Source: Hepatocystis sp. ex Piliocolobus tephrosceles
Lineage: Eukaryota > Apicomplexa > Aconoidasida > Haemosporida > Plasmodiidae
Reading direction: 5' to 3'
NCBI GenBank assembly: GCA_902459845.2
Contig: CABPSV020000364.1
Coordinates: forward strand, 1-18,151
Length of the DNA stretch: 18,151 nucleotides
Shown here in pieces: positions 10,701 through 17,979 of the stretch; positions within the stretch are counted from its first letter, which is position 1; every line of letters starts with the position of its first letter. Below the pieces are notes generated by a model that saw only the letters and a list, made by a program, of their open reading frames with translations, did no database searches and had not been told where the DNA came from. The position numbers and the translations under genes are program-made.

Positions 10701-10794
10701 CAATAAAAAAAAAAATAATAAAAACAGTATAGAACAAGATAATGCGGAATGTAGTAGTACAGAAAGAGATAGTACAGATCATAGTAGTACATAA
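4690..10794 (+). CDS. Large ApiAP2-like nuclear protein with AT-hooks and pentapeptide repeats
   Basis: Probably a nuclear DNA-binding regulator. The frame has about 2,034 codons from the ATG at 4690, but that Met lies in the GSD linker and is likely internal to a longer protein beginning near 2850. Numbering from 4687, the order is: acidic linker; helical segment at 254-300; tandem AP2 domains at about 429-485 and 522-574, both with a QRFG(Y/F)xVA helix start; a degenerate AP2-like copy at 699-752; AT-hooks near 886, 931, 1011 and 1159 (the third has the classical RGRP core); a degenerate AP2-like segment at 1059-1099; 22 pentapeptide repeats at 1240-1349; an Asn/Asp/Ser spacer at 1505-1626; and a final AP2-like module at 1954-1997, close to the stop. 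No signal peptide or membrane segment is visible. Orthologue identity is uncertain. Confidence 0.85.
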   Translation: MVVMVGSDGSDGSDTSSDDNDTGSDITQKSYNTSKSDYKFLYNRENEKMNKQLNDQKKKHNNKSFGSHNINNISLSVNNMSKKKRAYYSDNEYSQLYDSLKDVIYEAQEENIIVNNNVNGNSSNDNHINNIQNNDNNQNNIQNNDNKQKNNQNNENNHNITVLNEKKSTLLNNLKSYSSEQINKKINQISSTPFTNVFNEKKHVECIEGNNPIYNKDKGFRYCTRSKSNYDIPYNYSNISDEYVYNNGKSKTYEFQTVLDKWSIKRKKEFSLLQQNLQERNSFLNNILYSDTLINNNELVNEDKKKKININNNISSVASMSSININNDMNIANVNNNINFVENNVYTLNDQNEEFQRETENNKLQNNNVCLDLSEINDCNYNNLKTVECNSNTESVKNNTKNNWTEDGMSYYRDYYSIQSLNDDILQNETFPFIFYDNNIRNLVIYYKDVNDMNIIKSKKFSAQRFGYAVAKKIALNFLRSMGCNVDYLEHNNVFSYEKYINSKICYISNKNQKSINTDNSDITFVYDKKRRTMVVSWINKLKEYNCRNFSTQRFGFDVAVSLSIDFYKSLGGPKEEEEIRNYVKNVNLSYKNIRIVKTKKVRTRKNKLKYDKNNVNQFTNNEEYIYNYSNNNSLSHYTFYNNHDNDYNNNINYNNYNNYNSNDIYNNDNNNNIKYNIEMIKNHFMLNGSMTRQLNKSVNIFYTTDTFCQYFESKLKNMNYNNIKINKIYHYSFFLNRTFYFLYLKSLENIKNTLCSDNMNNIIKMYEPSSTNQQLLYNQKLKKHMATISNIKNYFKLIDYYCEDIYFQKNHNYNKINYFMSKMDYYRNEDMLMKGYYSSDDSKLYDIIFLTNDHKKYIENNANVHNKNLIKENYSNKQTNKQKRGRKRKKLMYPNEQDYDDNKLDYANNNSKQFFYCNLNETIKKSTKRGRKKKMNAETKTIIKQKKKKKIMEKHNKKNKYQNDIISNQNDILMGYVKKESCENITQHNLTQHKEKSIKNDIPIKKTARRGRPRKDTNIYNINFNSHPINTDTNIQNKKFVTSNKNLNNILMKGKKYIVCYNYLGKVQVKVFNGDIYGLMTAQKKSITFLQNVIKELKSEGIILYSQNDNQIATDVTKSLMQSLESNSIQETNLLHNNNQQTYQNMVFTNNMQKKKRGRKRKQQQVTQIYPNYNQSFLNYEKLIYKQQLNKKQKASLENYYKNDDEHKSEATVEQMNTIGINETNTSANIFNNGNIDNLGITNLGITNLGISNIGVNDLGATNLGATNLGATNLGVTNLGATNLGATNLGVTNLGAINLGTTNLGAINLDASNFDASNFDASNLSINNLSFNNLSPNNLSINNLSFYNNSTINIDQNILLDKELLCDNYSNYFTENLSIQNNIYEKEHNHEVKLSNINCLTENEIDYNYDISDDNKNKSIMIKNDFHDMFYYGNNSNNYTINLTNDNNINIIDIENQCYRTNEDTCENGTYFNEPYNDNANKQILIVNSCENNISNYEETYINNNNNSNNNSNNNSNDNSNNYSNDNSNDNSNDNSNDNSNNYSNDNSNDNSNDNINDNSNNYSYDNNNDNINDNSNNYSYDNNNDNSNDNSNNYSNDNSNNYSYDNSNDNSNDNSNNYSNNNNTMNYVKNILPNEDMIINSMVNTSEQKVNAIAINNKEDINNTIVPKNEDGIEKFAYTIYNNNNDISYNDNISYYNITNNNINNNDNINMGDGIQYDYNINSECNIYNNDCNTYSDFNLYNNNTYCNNNFIKSATDNVIVKKEQIYDTNSSKLNNELTVRKGYLTLRKEKEIFLNIKRVYLLSDIYNSIINDCDYTNFLLQNHISKTSENKNNIQSENSLYPHKKIEIMKSNKLPQYKNNKYTHLLQPKNKYNKINEYLLRKNKNNDIDNFEKDITNSQDKIKVKHTDSENKKKEKKKKNEKQKSINLTNRINVDRNNNPYKSTSYQNDWCAVVKYNTPKGKIRIPKMCIHKLARNKGYMKLTCMIYRGKGDFVSYFLENPNKKKNNKNSIEQDNAECSSTERDSTDHSST
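5971..6138 (+). other. AP2 domain A (divergent)
   Basis: Residues about 429-485. Three strand-like segments (FPFIFYD, LVIYYKDV, KSKKFSAQRFG) are followed by an amphipathic helix (YAVAKKIALNFLRSM). The aromatic-Gly pair before the helix (RFGY) and the Ala pattern in the helix are hallmarks of the apicomplexan AP2 fold. The usual Trp of strand 2 is replaced by a Tyr/Ile-rich segment, so DNA contacts may differ. Confidence 0.75.
6250..6408 (+). other. AP2 domain B (divergent, tandem with A)
   Basis: Residues about 522-574. Strand 1 ITFVYDKKRR, strand 2 MVVSWINKLKEY with a Trp, strand 3 CRNFSTQRFGF, helix DVAVSLSIDFYKSLG. It shares the (N/K)FSxQRFG(F/Y)xVA motif with domain A, which suggests duplication within the gene. 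It is the best AP2 match in this protein. Confidence 0.82.
6781..6942 (+). other. Degenerate AP2-like module C
   Basis: Residues about 699-752. It aligns by eye to domain B with almost no gaps: VNIFYTTD against ITFVYDKK, FESKLKNMN against SWINKLKEY, and FYFLYLKSLENI against VSLSIDFYKSLG. The RFG motif is lost, so DNA binding is doubtful and the module may be a structural remnant. Found by pattern comparison only. Confidence 0.45.
7339..7368 (+). other. AT-hook 1
   Basis: Residues about 885-892, KRGRKRKK. The Arg-Gly-Arg core within a basic stretch fits an AT-hook, which binds the minor groove of A/T-rich DNA. Pro is replaced by Lys, so it is a relaxed form. It could also serve as a nuclear localisation signal. 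Confidence 0.6.
7468..7497 (+). other. AT-hook 2
   Basis: Residues about 929-938, TKRGRKKKM, again Arg-Gly-Arg with Lys instead of Pro. A similar flanking pattern (polar Thr/Ser plus Lys before the core) suggests relatedness to the other hooks. Confidence 0.6.
7708..7740 (+). other. AT-hook 3 (canonical)
   Basis: Residues about 1008-1018, KTARRGRPRKD. This contains the full Arg-Gly-Arg-Pro core flanked by basic residues and is the clearest AT-hook in the protein. Confidence 0.85.
7852..7983 (+). other. Degenerate AP2-like module D
   Basis: Residues about 1056-1099. Two strand-like segments (YIVCYNYLGK, VQVKVFNGD) then an amphipathic helix (YGLMTAQKKSITFLQNVIKEL) match the shape of an AP2 domain with a shortened strand 2-3 hairpin. 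It sits between AT-hooks 3 and 4. No Trp is present. The assignment is tentative. Confidence 0.45.
8152..8184 (+). other. AT-hook 4
   Basis: Residues about 1156-1166, KKKRGRKRKQQ, a strongly basic relaxed AT-hook immediately downstream of module D. Confidence 0.6.
8404..8733 (+). repeat. 22 pentapeptide repeats (15-bp units), probable beta-helix
   Basis: Twenty-two uninterrupted 15-bp units (typically AATTTAGGTGCTACT) encode five-residue repeats at residues 1240-1349. The units move from NLGIT/NLGAT/NLGVT through NLDAS/NFDAS to NLSIN/NLSFN. In the register of the pentapeptide-repeat family, the centre is Leu or Phe in nearly every unit, the preceding residue is Asn or Asp, the one before that is small or polar (Thr, Ser, Asn), and Gly, Ser or Asp follows. 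That is the [STAV][DN][LF] pattern known to form a right-handed quadrilateral beta-helix. Twenty-two units would make about 5.5 coils. The fold is inferred. Confidence 0.8.
9199..9564 (+). repeat. 12-bp repeat encoding Asn-Asp-Asn-Ser, with higher-order structure
   Basis: The unit AATGATAATAGT (NDNS) is interspersed with AATAATTATAGT (NNYS). Each NNYS opens a block of two to five units, giving a higher-order repeat in which whole blocks appear to have been duplicated. It encodes a disordered Asn/Asp/Ser spacer at residues about 1505-1626. Long open frames in the other phases and on the other strand here are by-products of the repeat. Confidence 0.92.
10546..10677 (+). other. C-terminal AP2-like module E
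   Basis: Residues about 1954-1997. A Trp-containing strand (WCAVVKYN), a basic strand (KGKIRIPKM) and a candidate helix (LARNKGYMKLTCMIYR) end about 40 residues before the stop. Order and spacing match the AP2 fold. The segment is more G/C-rich and less repetitive than its surroundings, as expected of a constrained domain. A C-terminal AP2 is also the architecture of some known ApiAP2 regulators. Confidence 0.5.
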
Positions 10795-10869
10795 CAAGAC
10801 TGTGCAGAACACATGTATACAGAACAATATATTTATGATGGTACTGTCAATGATAGAATAAAGAGCTAA
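10795..10869 (+). other. In-frame open extension after the stop codon
   Basis: The TAA at 10792 is followed in the same frame by 24 further open codons to a second TAA at 10867. The extension resembles the end of the protein: EQDNAECSSTE before the stop and QDCAEHMYTE after it. It may be a former coding tail cut by a recent stop, or a readthrough tail. Chance is possible for so short a stretch. Confidence 0.4.
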
Positions 10870-11276
10870 TAAAAATAATGATAGTAATACATATCATATG
10901 ATTAATGAGTATTGTTCAAACGATAGAATGAATGATAATTGAAATTCATTGATTAAAAAAATATATATATACAGTTGTAAAAAAAAAAATAAGAAAAAAA
11001 ATGATAATGCTCTTTTTGAAGGTACCATATATTATGAAGTATGTGTTTATTTAAAATTTTTTTTTTTTTTTTTTTTCTGTAGTTGTCAAATTTACATTTA
11101 CACTTTTTAATTCTTTTTTTTTTTTTTTTTTTTTACAATATGGAAGTGTTAACTTTTAATTATGTATAGTTGTGTGTGTATATATATGTATATATGTATA
11201 TAATTATTCTTATTGATGTTTTTACAGCTTTTCTCTTTTTTATTTTATGCTTCATTTTATTTAATTTATATGTATA

Positions 11277-11294
11277 ATTGTGTGCACGCACAAT
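11277..11294. repeat. Inverted repeat containing GTGCAC
   Basis: Six-base arms ATTGTG/CACAAT flank TGCACG, placing a GTGCAC hexamer inside a near-palindrome. The arms match exactly. GTGCA-type sites are known targets of some ApiAP2 proteins, but the location downstream of a gene makes a promoter role unlikely. Confidence 0.5.
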
Positions 11295-12169
11295 AATTAA
11301 CACATTCATGTTGTTCATTTGCTGTATTTATTTTTATTGTTATTTTTTAACATGTCATATTAATTAATTCATATTTTCTTTTTATTTGATGCCTCATTTA
11401 TATATAATTAAAGATATATATATATATATGCACTCACACATGTAAATATACTTAGTTTTAAACATAATCAAATTAGTATTTACATGATGTTCTCAAAAAA
11501 ATGAACAATATATTTCTTTTCTTTTATTTGCTATTGCTTCTTATTAAATTGCGCATATAAATTACTAAAAAAAAATTTAAATACAAATTCAAAAACAAAT
11601 TTATTGTCAATTTATGCTTTATGGGATTTTTTTTTCTGTAAATATTTATATTTGCTTATATATATGTATATTGATATACTTATGTAGGATTATTTCCTTG
11701 TACATTTTTGTTTTTTTACAACATACAACTTATAAAACATAAAATGGTTACACATTTAAATTGAAGTATTAATAAAATATACCATAATTATTTTAAAGTT
11801 ATACATATCGTATAACATGTTTAATTTTATTAAAAAAATAACATTAGTAAACACTATTTTTCTTTCCTGTTTTGCTTTATTTTATTTTTTTTTGTTCCAT
11901 GTCATTTACCTTGTAATTAGTTTATTTAAAAATTTTACAAATATCTTTTTTTTTTTATTACATTTAATTATAAACTTTACATTTTTAAAATAATCTTTCA
12001 CAATTTAACTATTGGAAAAAATTAAGTAAAACATGCTTTAAGTATGTCCTAATAAATATATTAAGATGTATTTGTTTTATCAAATTATTTCATAAAATTA
12101 CCAATGTATATATATATATATATCTATGTCCTACCTTTTTTTTTTTATCCCATCATTATTTATTATAAT

Positions 12170-12188
12170 GTGTTAATGAAGTTAACAC
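12170..12188. repeat. Perfect 7-bp inverted repeat
   Basis: GTGTTAA and TTAACAC flank a 5-nt loop (TGAAG). It could form a small A/U-rich hairpin in the 3' region of either convergent transcript. It may be chance in this composition. Confidence 0.5.
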
Positions 12189-12498
12189 TTTTATTCATCT
12201 ATTAAATATACACTTATTATTTTGATCATAATTATACATTTCCTAATAACAATGTAAATATCATTATATTTAAGAACAGTTTGTATTTACACTTTTAATT
12301 CTATGTAATACATATGTGTTTATAATTTTTATGTAAACATTTTGCTAGTAATTTATTTTATATTGTTTACAACTTTTTTTATACAAATTAATAAAGTTAC
12401 GAAGAGATAAAAAAATAAATAAAACTTTTTTTTTTTTTTAATTAATACTATTTGTTAATTGTATGCTTTACATATTAAACGTGTTTATTTGTAACAAA

Positions 12499-12503
<5 letters not shown>

Positions 12504-12541
<38 letters not shown>
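12504..12541. repeat. (TA)n microsatellite
   Basis: About 38 bases of alternating A/T, followed within 30 bp by a 23-nt poly-A run at 12568-12590. Confidence 0.95.
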
Positions 12542-12543
<2 letters not shown>

Positions 12544-12741
12544 TGTACATATTCATATTTATATATGAAAAAAAAAAAAAAAAAAAAAAATTAACTGTGT
12601 TGTGTTTCATGAATGCAAAATTTATATATATATTTTTTTTATTTTAGCTTTTTTTTGTTGTTTTTATAATTTTTTTCAAATTTTATAAAACTTTATATTT
12701 GCTAAAAATAAACTGAACTATGTGTATGCATACGTATATAT

Positions 12742-13031
12742 TTAAAAACGAATGCTAGCACCTTCGCTATTTCCTTTACTCACGAACATATCCGTTTTCA
12801 TAGTTTTGACATTCAAAGCATTTGAGCCATTTGGTAAAACACATACTGCTTCAACATCTTTTAATGTATAAGACTTTCCAGGAGTAACTTTCGTGACCTG
12901 GTAATATAAAAATGATTTTTTTAATTAAAGCCATGTATGATTAACAAAGTTTTTTTCTTTATTTAAAACTGATTGTAATATGAAAATATACAGACACAAT
13001 AATTTATATGTATACATGTAAAGATAGATAA

Positions 13032-13081
<50 letters not shown>

Positions 13082-13651
13082 TGTGCTTAAAAATGTGTAT
13101 GCGTGCATGTATGTATGAGACCAAAAAGTTAGCACAACATGTCACGTACACTTTTTTATTCTTATTTGTATAACTTACATTATTTTCTTTTAAAAAATAA
13201 ATGTTAGTTTTTATGGGGAATGAATCGTTTAAATATGGTAATAAGAGTAACTCTCCATTTACATCTCTTCCCTCTTTGATAAATCGACAAATGCCTGAAT
13301 AAAATAATTTCTTATCAGACTAAAAAAAAGTTATATACATATACATATATAAACAAATATATAAAGAAAAATTACTAAAAATTAAAAAATGAAGTGAAAT
13401 AGTATTAATAACACTAAACAAATTAAATTTATAATATTTTTATTTTGTTATATTATTTTGAAAAAAATTACTTGTAAATTTCTTAACAATTCTGATTTTC
13501 CACAATTGCTTGTATACTTAAACTCAGGAACTGCTTTTGTAGGTTTTACGAAAATTAAGGCATTATCCAATGTTGTTTTTTTCCATACAATAAATAAAGA
13601 CCCACTAGAAGCGTTGTCAAAAAATAAATATGCTCCTTGTTCCTTTGACAT
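12742..13651 (-). CDS. Three-exon gene for a 158-aa conserved-type protein of unknown function
   Basis: Exon 1 is 13472-13651 (60 codons), exon 2 13179-13319 (47 codons) and exon 3 12742-12897 (51 codons plus stop), read on the minus strand. Both introns have GT/AG borders, lie between codons (phase 0), and are much more A/T-rich than the exons. The joined protein is non-repetitive, with normal amino-acid diversity and no Asn runs, which suggests a conserved folded protein. It starts MSKEQGAYLFFDNASSGSLF, has many short hydrophobic strand-like segments (LFIVWKK, ELLLLPYL, TNIYFLKEN), and three cysteines. No signal peptide, membrane helix or familiar motif is visible. It is probably a small cytosolic beta-rich protein, but I do not recognise the family. 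Its 5' end faces the downstream AP2 gene's 3' end; its 3' end converges with the large AP2 gene. Confidence 0.88.
12898..13178 (-). other. Intron 2 of the 158-aa protein gene
   Basis: 281 nt, donor AAT|GTAAGT, acceptor CAG|GTC on the minus strand, phase 0. It contains a (TA)n microsatellite at 13037-13075. Confidence 0.88.
13037..13075. repeat. (TA)n microsatellite inside an intron
   Basis: About 39 bases of alternating A/T within intron 2 of the small gene, and so free to vary in length. Confidence 0.95.
13320..13471 (-). other. Intron 1 of the 158-aa protein gene
   Basis: 152 nt, donor CAA|GTAATT and acceptor TAG|TCTGAT on the minus strand, preceded by a T-rich tract. Phase 0. Reading through it hits stops quickly, whereas splicing continues a sensible protein. 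Confidence 0.88.
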
Positions 13652-14217
13652 TGTGTTGGAGAAATTGAATTGAATTAAATTATAAGCTTATTTATTTTCC
13701 TTCTTATTTTATTATTTTTTTTTTTCTTTTATTTTTTTTTCTTTTTTATCGGTTTTATACTAATTTAAAAAATGTAAATAATGCTATTATTTTTGTTACA
13801 TATGTATATAAGTAGACACAATACATAAACAACGCGTAAAGGTATATCTATGCCTATATTTTTGCTTTTTTTTTATTGTTATTTTTTTTTTTATTTTTAC
13901 TTAAATATGTATAATAGCGTTTCATTAAATGTTACATGTATTAAAAATGTTTAATAATATTAAATTAATTCCTTTATATACATAAATAAATGTGCAAACA
14001 TATATTCAAAATGAAAATGAAATTATAAAAGTTAAATTTTAAATTGTAAAAGTTAAAATTTGATCATAAAAGTTTTTTAGCGTTTATAATGAAAATATTG
14101 TCATATTAGCACGAAAATATGTATATAGAAATAAAAAATAATGCACACACATAAATGTTTTTTGTAAAAACATATACTTTTACAACTATCAATTAACATA
14201 TAATTTAATACACTTAA

Positions 14218-14390
<173 letters not shown>

Positions 14391-14889
14391 AAAATTATCA
14401 AGTAACCTATACATCGTACACAATGAAGATAATTATATTAGTACCAAAATAAAAAAAAAAACCAATATTAGTACACGATGCACTTATTTATATATAAACA
14501 TATGTAACACATGCATATTGATTTAAAATATCTACAATTTGATTCATACTTTTTTTTTTTTTTTTTTTTTAATACATATATATATTAACATTTATCTTAA
14601 CTTTGAAATATATATTTTATAGTGTACATCAAGTTACACATTCAAAATAAGGCTCAAATATATAAATTTTAAAAACGTTTCGATTGATATAATGATTCAA
14701 AAATATTAAAAAGTTATTAAATATTTTTTTTGTTTTTTTTATTGTTGTTATTCATATTTAAAGCTTTTTAAAAAGTATATATAAATGTATAAATTAATTT
14801 TATTTAAAATAAATTAAATAAATACACATACGTATGTATTTTTATATATGTGACTATATATATGAGTAAGAATAAGAACATAAATAAAT

Positions 14890-14964
14890 TGAGTGCATAA
14901 ATGAATAAATAAAATGAGTGCATAAATGAATAAATGAAATGAGTGCATAAATGAATAAATAAAA
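14890..14964. repeat. 25-bp tandem repeat, three copies
   Basis: Three adjacent 25-bp units beginning TGAGTGCATAAATGAATAAA, with one base change in the middle copy, then decaying into AATA/AATG repeats to about 15055. It lies within about 360 bp downstream of the AP2 gene's stop, probably in its 3' UTR or just beyond. Function unknown. Confidence 0.9.
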
Positions 14965-15124
14965 TAAATAAATAAATAAATAAATTGAATGAATAATTAA
15001 ATAAATAAAATGAATTGATAAATGAACAAATAAAATAAATGAATAATATGAATAATTAATTAAAAATGCAAATAAACCGATAGATATAATTTTATACATA
15101 AATGTATACACATATGTACATAAG

Positions 15125-15135
<11 letters not shown>

Positions 15136-15176
<41 letters not shown>
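15136..15176. repeat. (TA)n microsatellite
   Basis: About 41 bases of alternating A/T about 75 bp downstream of the AP2 gene's stop codon, probably inside the 3' UTR. Confidence 0.93.
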
Positions 15177-15180
<4 letters not shown>

Positions 15181-15249
15181 GTGTTGTTTACGGAACTTAA
15201 TCTGAAATTTTCTCGATTTCATCAACTGTGAAAATACCTTTCAAAATTT

Positions 15250-17925
15250 TTAATCAATCTTTTGATTTGTAGCAGCTAAAAAAAATGATGGACAATCTAA
15301 TGCCTCAATGATATATAATTGATTTCTTAAAGGTATGGTATTAGGATATTTATGGTTTGTTATAAAATCAAAAAATAAAGATATGTAGGCTTGTAATTGC
15401 GATATGTTTTTAGCTGATGTAACAAATTTAAAATGATTGTCAAGTAGAATATTATAATTTTCAAATCTCTGTTCGTCAATTAATTCTTGTTTGATTATTG
15501 GTAAGGATTTATCTTTTAAGTTAATTAAAATCATTGCAATAACTTCTATTAATGTTTTTAAAAATTTTTCGTTCAATATTTCCATATCAACACTATCATT
15601 ATTATTCATATTATTTTCTTCATTACATGCAAGCATAGTATTAATTGTGTTATTTGTATTATAATTCATTTCATTGTCAAAAACTAATCCATTGTTAAGG
15701 TTATTATTATCATTATTCATATTACAACTATTTGTTAAATTTTCTAAATCACTTATAATTTTAAAATTATTATCATTTGGGTTATGGCTTAATTCACTCG
15801 TGTGTTTTAACTCATTTTTATTTATATTAAAAAAAGTATTTAATTCTTCAAATTCTTCCTGATCCATTCCTAAAACATCATGTAGTAAAAATTCATAATC
15901 ATCTCGTGTGTTAATTTTTTCAAATACTTTTCTACAACAAATAGCACGTTTTCTAGCCTCATAAAAACCTTGTTCATCTATGGAAAAATTTTTATGTACA
16001 ACAAATGTACTAATCCAACTTTTAGATAAATCATCATATGCGACACCTTCATATCGTGGTAATTTTGCCGCATGTTTTATATAAGAAGTAGTACCAGTAG
16101 TTTTTTTTTTTTTCCAACGATTTCTTGGCTGTATTTCGGGTAAATTATACTGTTTTTCAGCTTCTTTTCTACAATTAATAGCCTTTTCTCTAGCGGCTTC
16201 AAACCCATATTGACTTATTGGGAAATAGTGTTTATGGTATTTTCCACCTATTTTCCAGTGAGCAATCCATCTTTGTCTATTCTTATCAAAACAAACTCCG
16301 CCAACTCTTGTTATCTGTGACACTTTATTTAAAACTTCCTTTTTTTCATCTTCTAAATGTTTATTACGTTTTTCCACTTTTATTTTAGTTTGTTTTTTAT
16401 TATTTTTTTTCTGTACATCAACTGAATGGTATACATCTTTTTTTATTTCATCATTTTCACCTGAAATATTCATTTGTTGTATACTTGAAAAATTAGATTC
16501 ATATCCTTCAGATAATAATATTTGATTTTTTTTATTTAAATTAGGTCTACTATATATTAATTCAGATTTATTATATGTAGGATTACCATCTATTATTTGT
16601 TCATTAGAACCTAAAGGCTTATTAACTGCTTCTTCTTCATTATTATTACAATACTCTTTAATACTAAGGTCGTTATAACCAGGTTCTTTAATAATATTAT
16701 TGTAATTGCTATTCTCCATATTGTTATTATCATTCACATTATCATTATTACTACCCTTTATAATATTACTATTATAATTATTTAAATGTGTGTACAAACA
16801 CATGTTCATCATATCATTATCATTGGGGTTGTTAACCACTTCATTAGGTTTACTCATAATATTATTTGAGTATTTAGAACTAGGTATATTATTTACATTA
16901 AAATTGTCACCAAACCTCTCCGGTTCGTTATCATCTGCCTCGTATACACTATTATTAGTAGTTGTAGCTAGATTTTCTTCGTTTGCAGTGTTACTATACA
17001 TCTTTTCTCTTTTTTTTATATACATGTTCATCTTTTGTTCATCATTTTGTTTAGTATTATCATACATATCCATGTTGTAGTTATTTTCAAAATTATTTAT
17101 TGTATCTGTTTGTTTAGTTTTAACTAATTTATTTGTATCTACATTACTGTTAAGTACTTCATCATCTGTATCACTTTTTGTATATGTATCTGTATATATG
17201 CGATTATCTGCATATTCATAATTACAATTACTATTATTATAAGTGTGATTCCAGTTTTTATTATTAATACTATTCGAATCGTTTGGTTCTATGTTTAGGT
17301 TTCTTTTATCATTTTTGTTTTTATCTTCTAGTTTTTCTAGCTCTTTATGTTGATCTTTATTGTCTTCCTTATTTTGATGGTCTTTGTTCTCTTTATGTTC
17401 TTTCTTGTTTTGTATGTATAGCTTGTTTTGTTTGTCTTTCTTATCTTTCTTGTTTTGTTTGTCTTTCTTATCTTTCTTGTTTTGTTTGTATTGCTTGTTT
17501 TGTTTGTCTTTCTTATCTTTCTTGTTTTGCTTAACAATCTTGCTTTGTTTTTCATCTTTATGTTTTTCATCTTGAGTGTCCTTCTCATCATTATCTTCCT
17601 CTTCATTGTGTTTATCCTCAATGTTAGAATGATTTTTTTTATCATCATCGTCATCATCACTGTTATCCCCATTGTTATTATCAGCACTACCGTTATTACT
17701 ACTACCACTATTACTACTACCACTATTACTACTACCACTATTACTACTACCACTATTATTACTACCGTTATTACTACTACCGTTATTACCACTACCATTA
17801 TCACTATTACCACCACTATCACCACTACCACTATTATCACCACCTCTCTGGCTACCATCACTACTACCATCACCTTGATGTGCATCATCATCATTATCAT
17901 TATCAGTACAGTCATTATATTCACA

Positions 17926-17979
<54 letters not shown>

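Larger units (their letters stand above)
2853..10794 (+). other. Composite multi-AP2 gene interrupted by frame disruptions
   Basis: The two long plus-strand frames are best read as one gene. Coding sense passes from phase 0 into phase 2 near 4553, consistent with one missing A in the AAT run. It then moves to phase 0 and phase 1 through two copies of a 22-bp GGTAGTGAT-type unit in which GGTA is repeated. The sequence between 4555 and 4705 encodes an acidic Ser/Asp/Gly linker (NQNDHTESDKNESSDDDD, then GSD repeats) that matches the linker after 4705. The indels may be true lesions, polymorphic repeat states or assembly errors. An intron with donor at 4566 and acceptor at 4773 would also restore phase (208 nt). 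I consider it less likely because its interior is G-rich and coding-like, unlike Plasmodium introns. Confidence 0.65.
10870..12741. other. Non-coding region between convergent genes
   Basis: No credible coding frame on either strand. It should contain the 3' UTR and polyadenylation region of both the plus-strand AP2 gene and the minus-strand small gene. It holds several 15-23 nt T or A runs, (TA)n at 12504-12541, and two short inverted repeats described separately. Confidence 0.75.

Noticed and set aside
13458..13673. Plus-strand 71-codon frame
   Set aside because: It is antisense to exon 1 of the three-exon minus-strand gene, whose splice sites and joined protein are far more convincing.
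14890..15060. CRISPR-like regular repeat array
   Set aside because: The 25-bp units are directly adjacent with no unique spacers, and the organism is a eukaryote.
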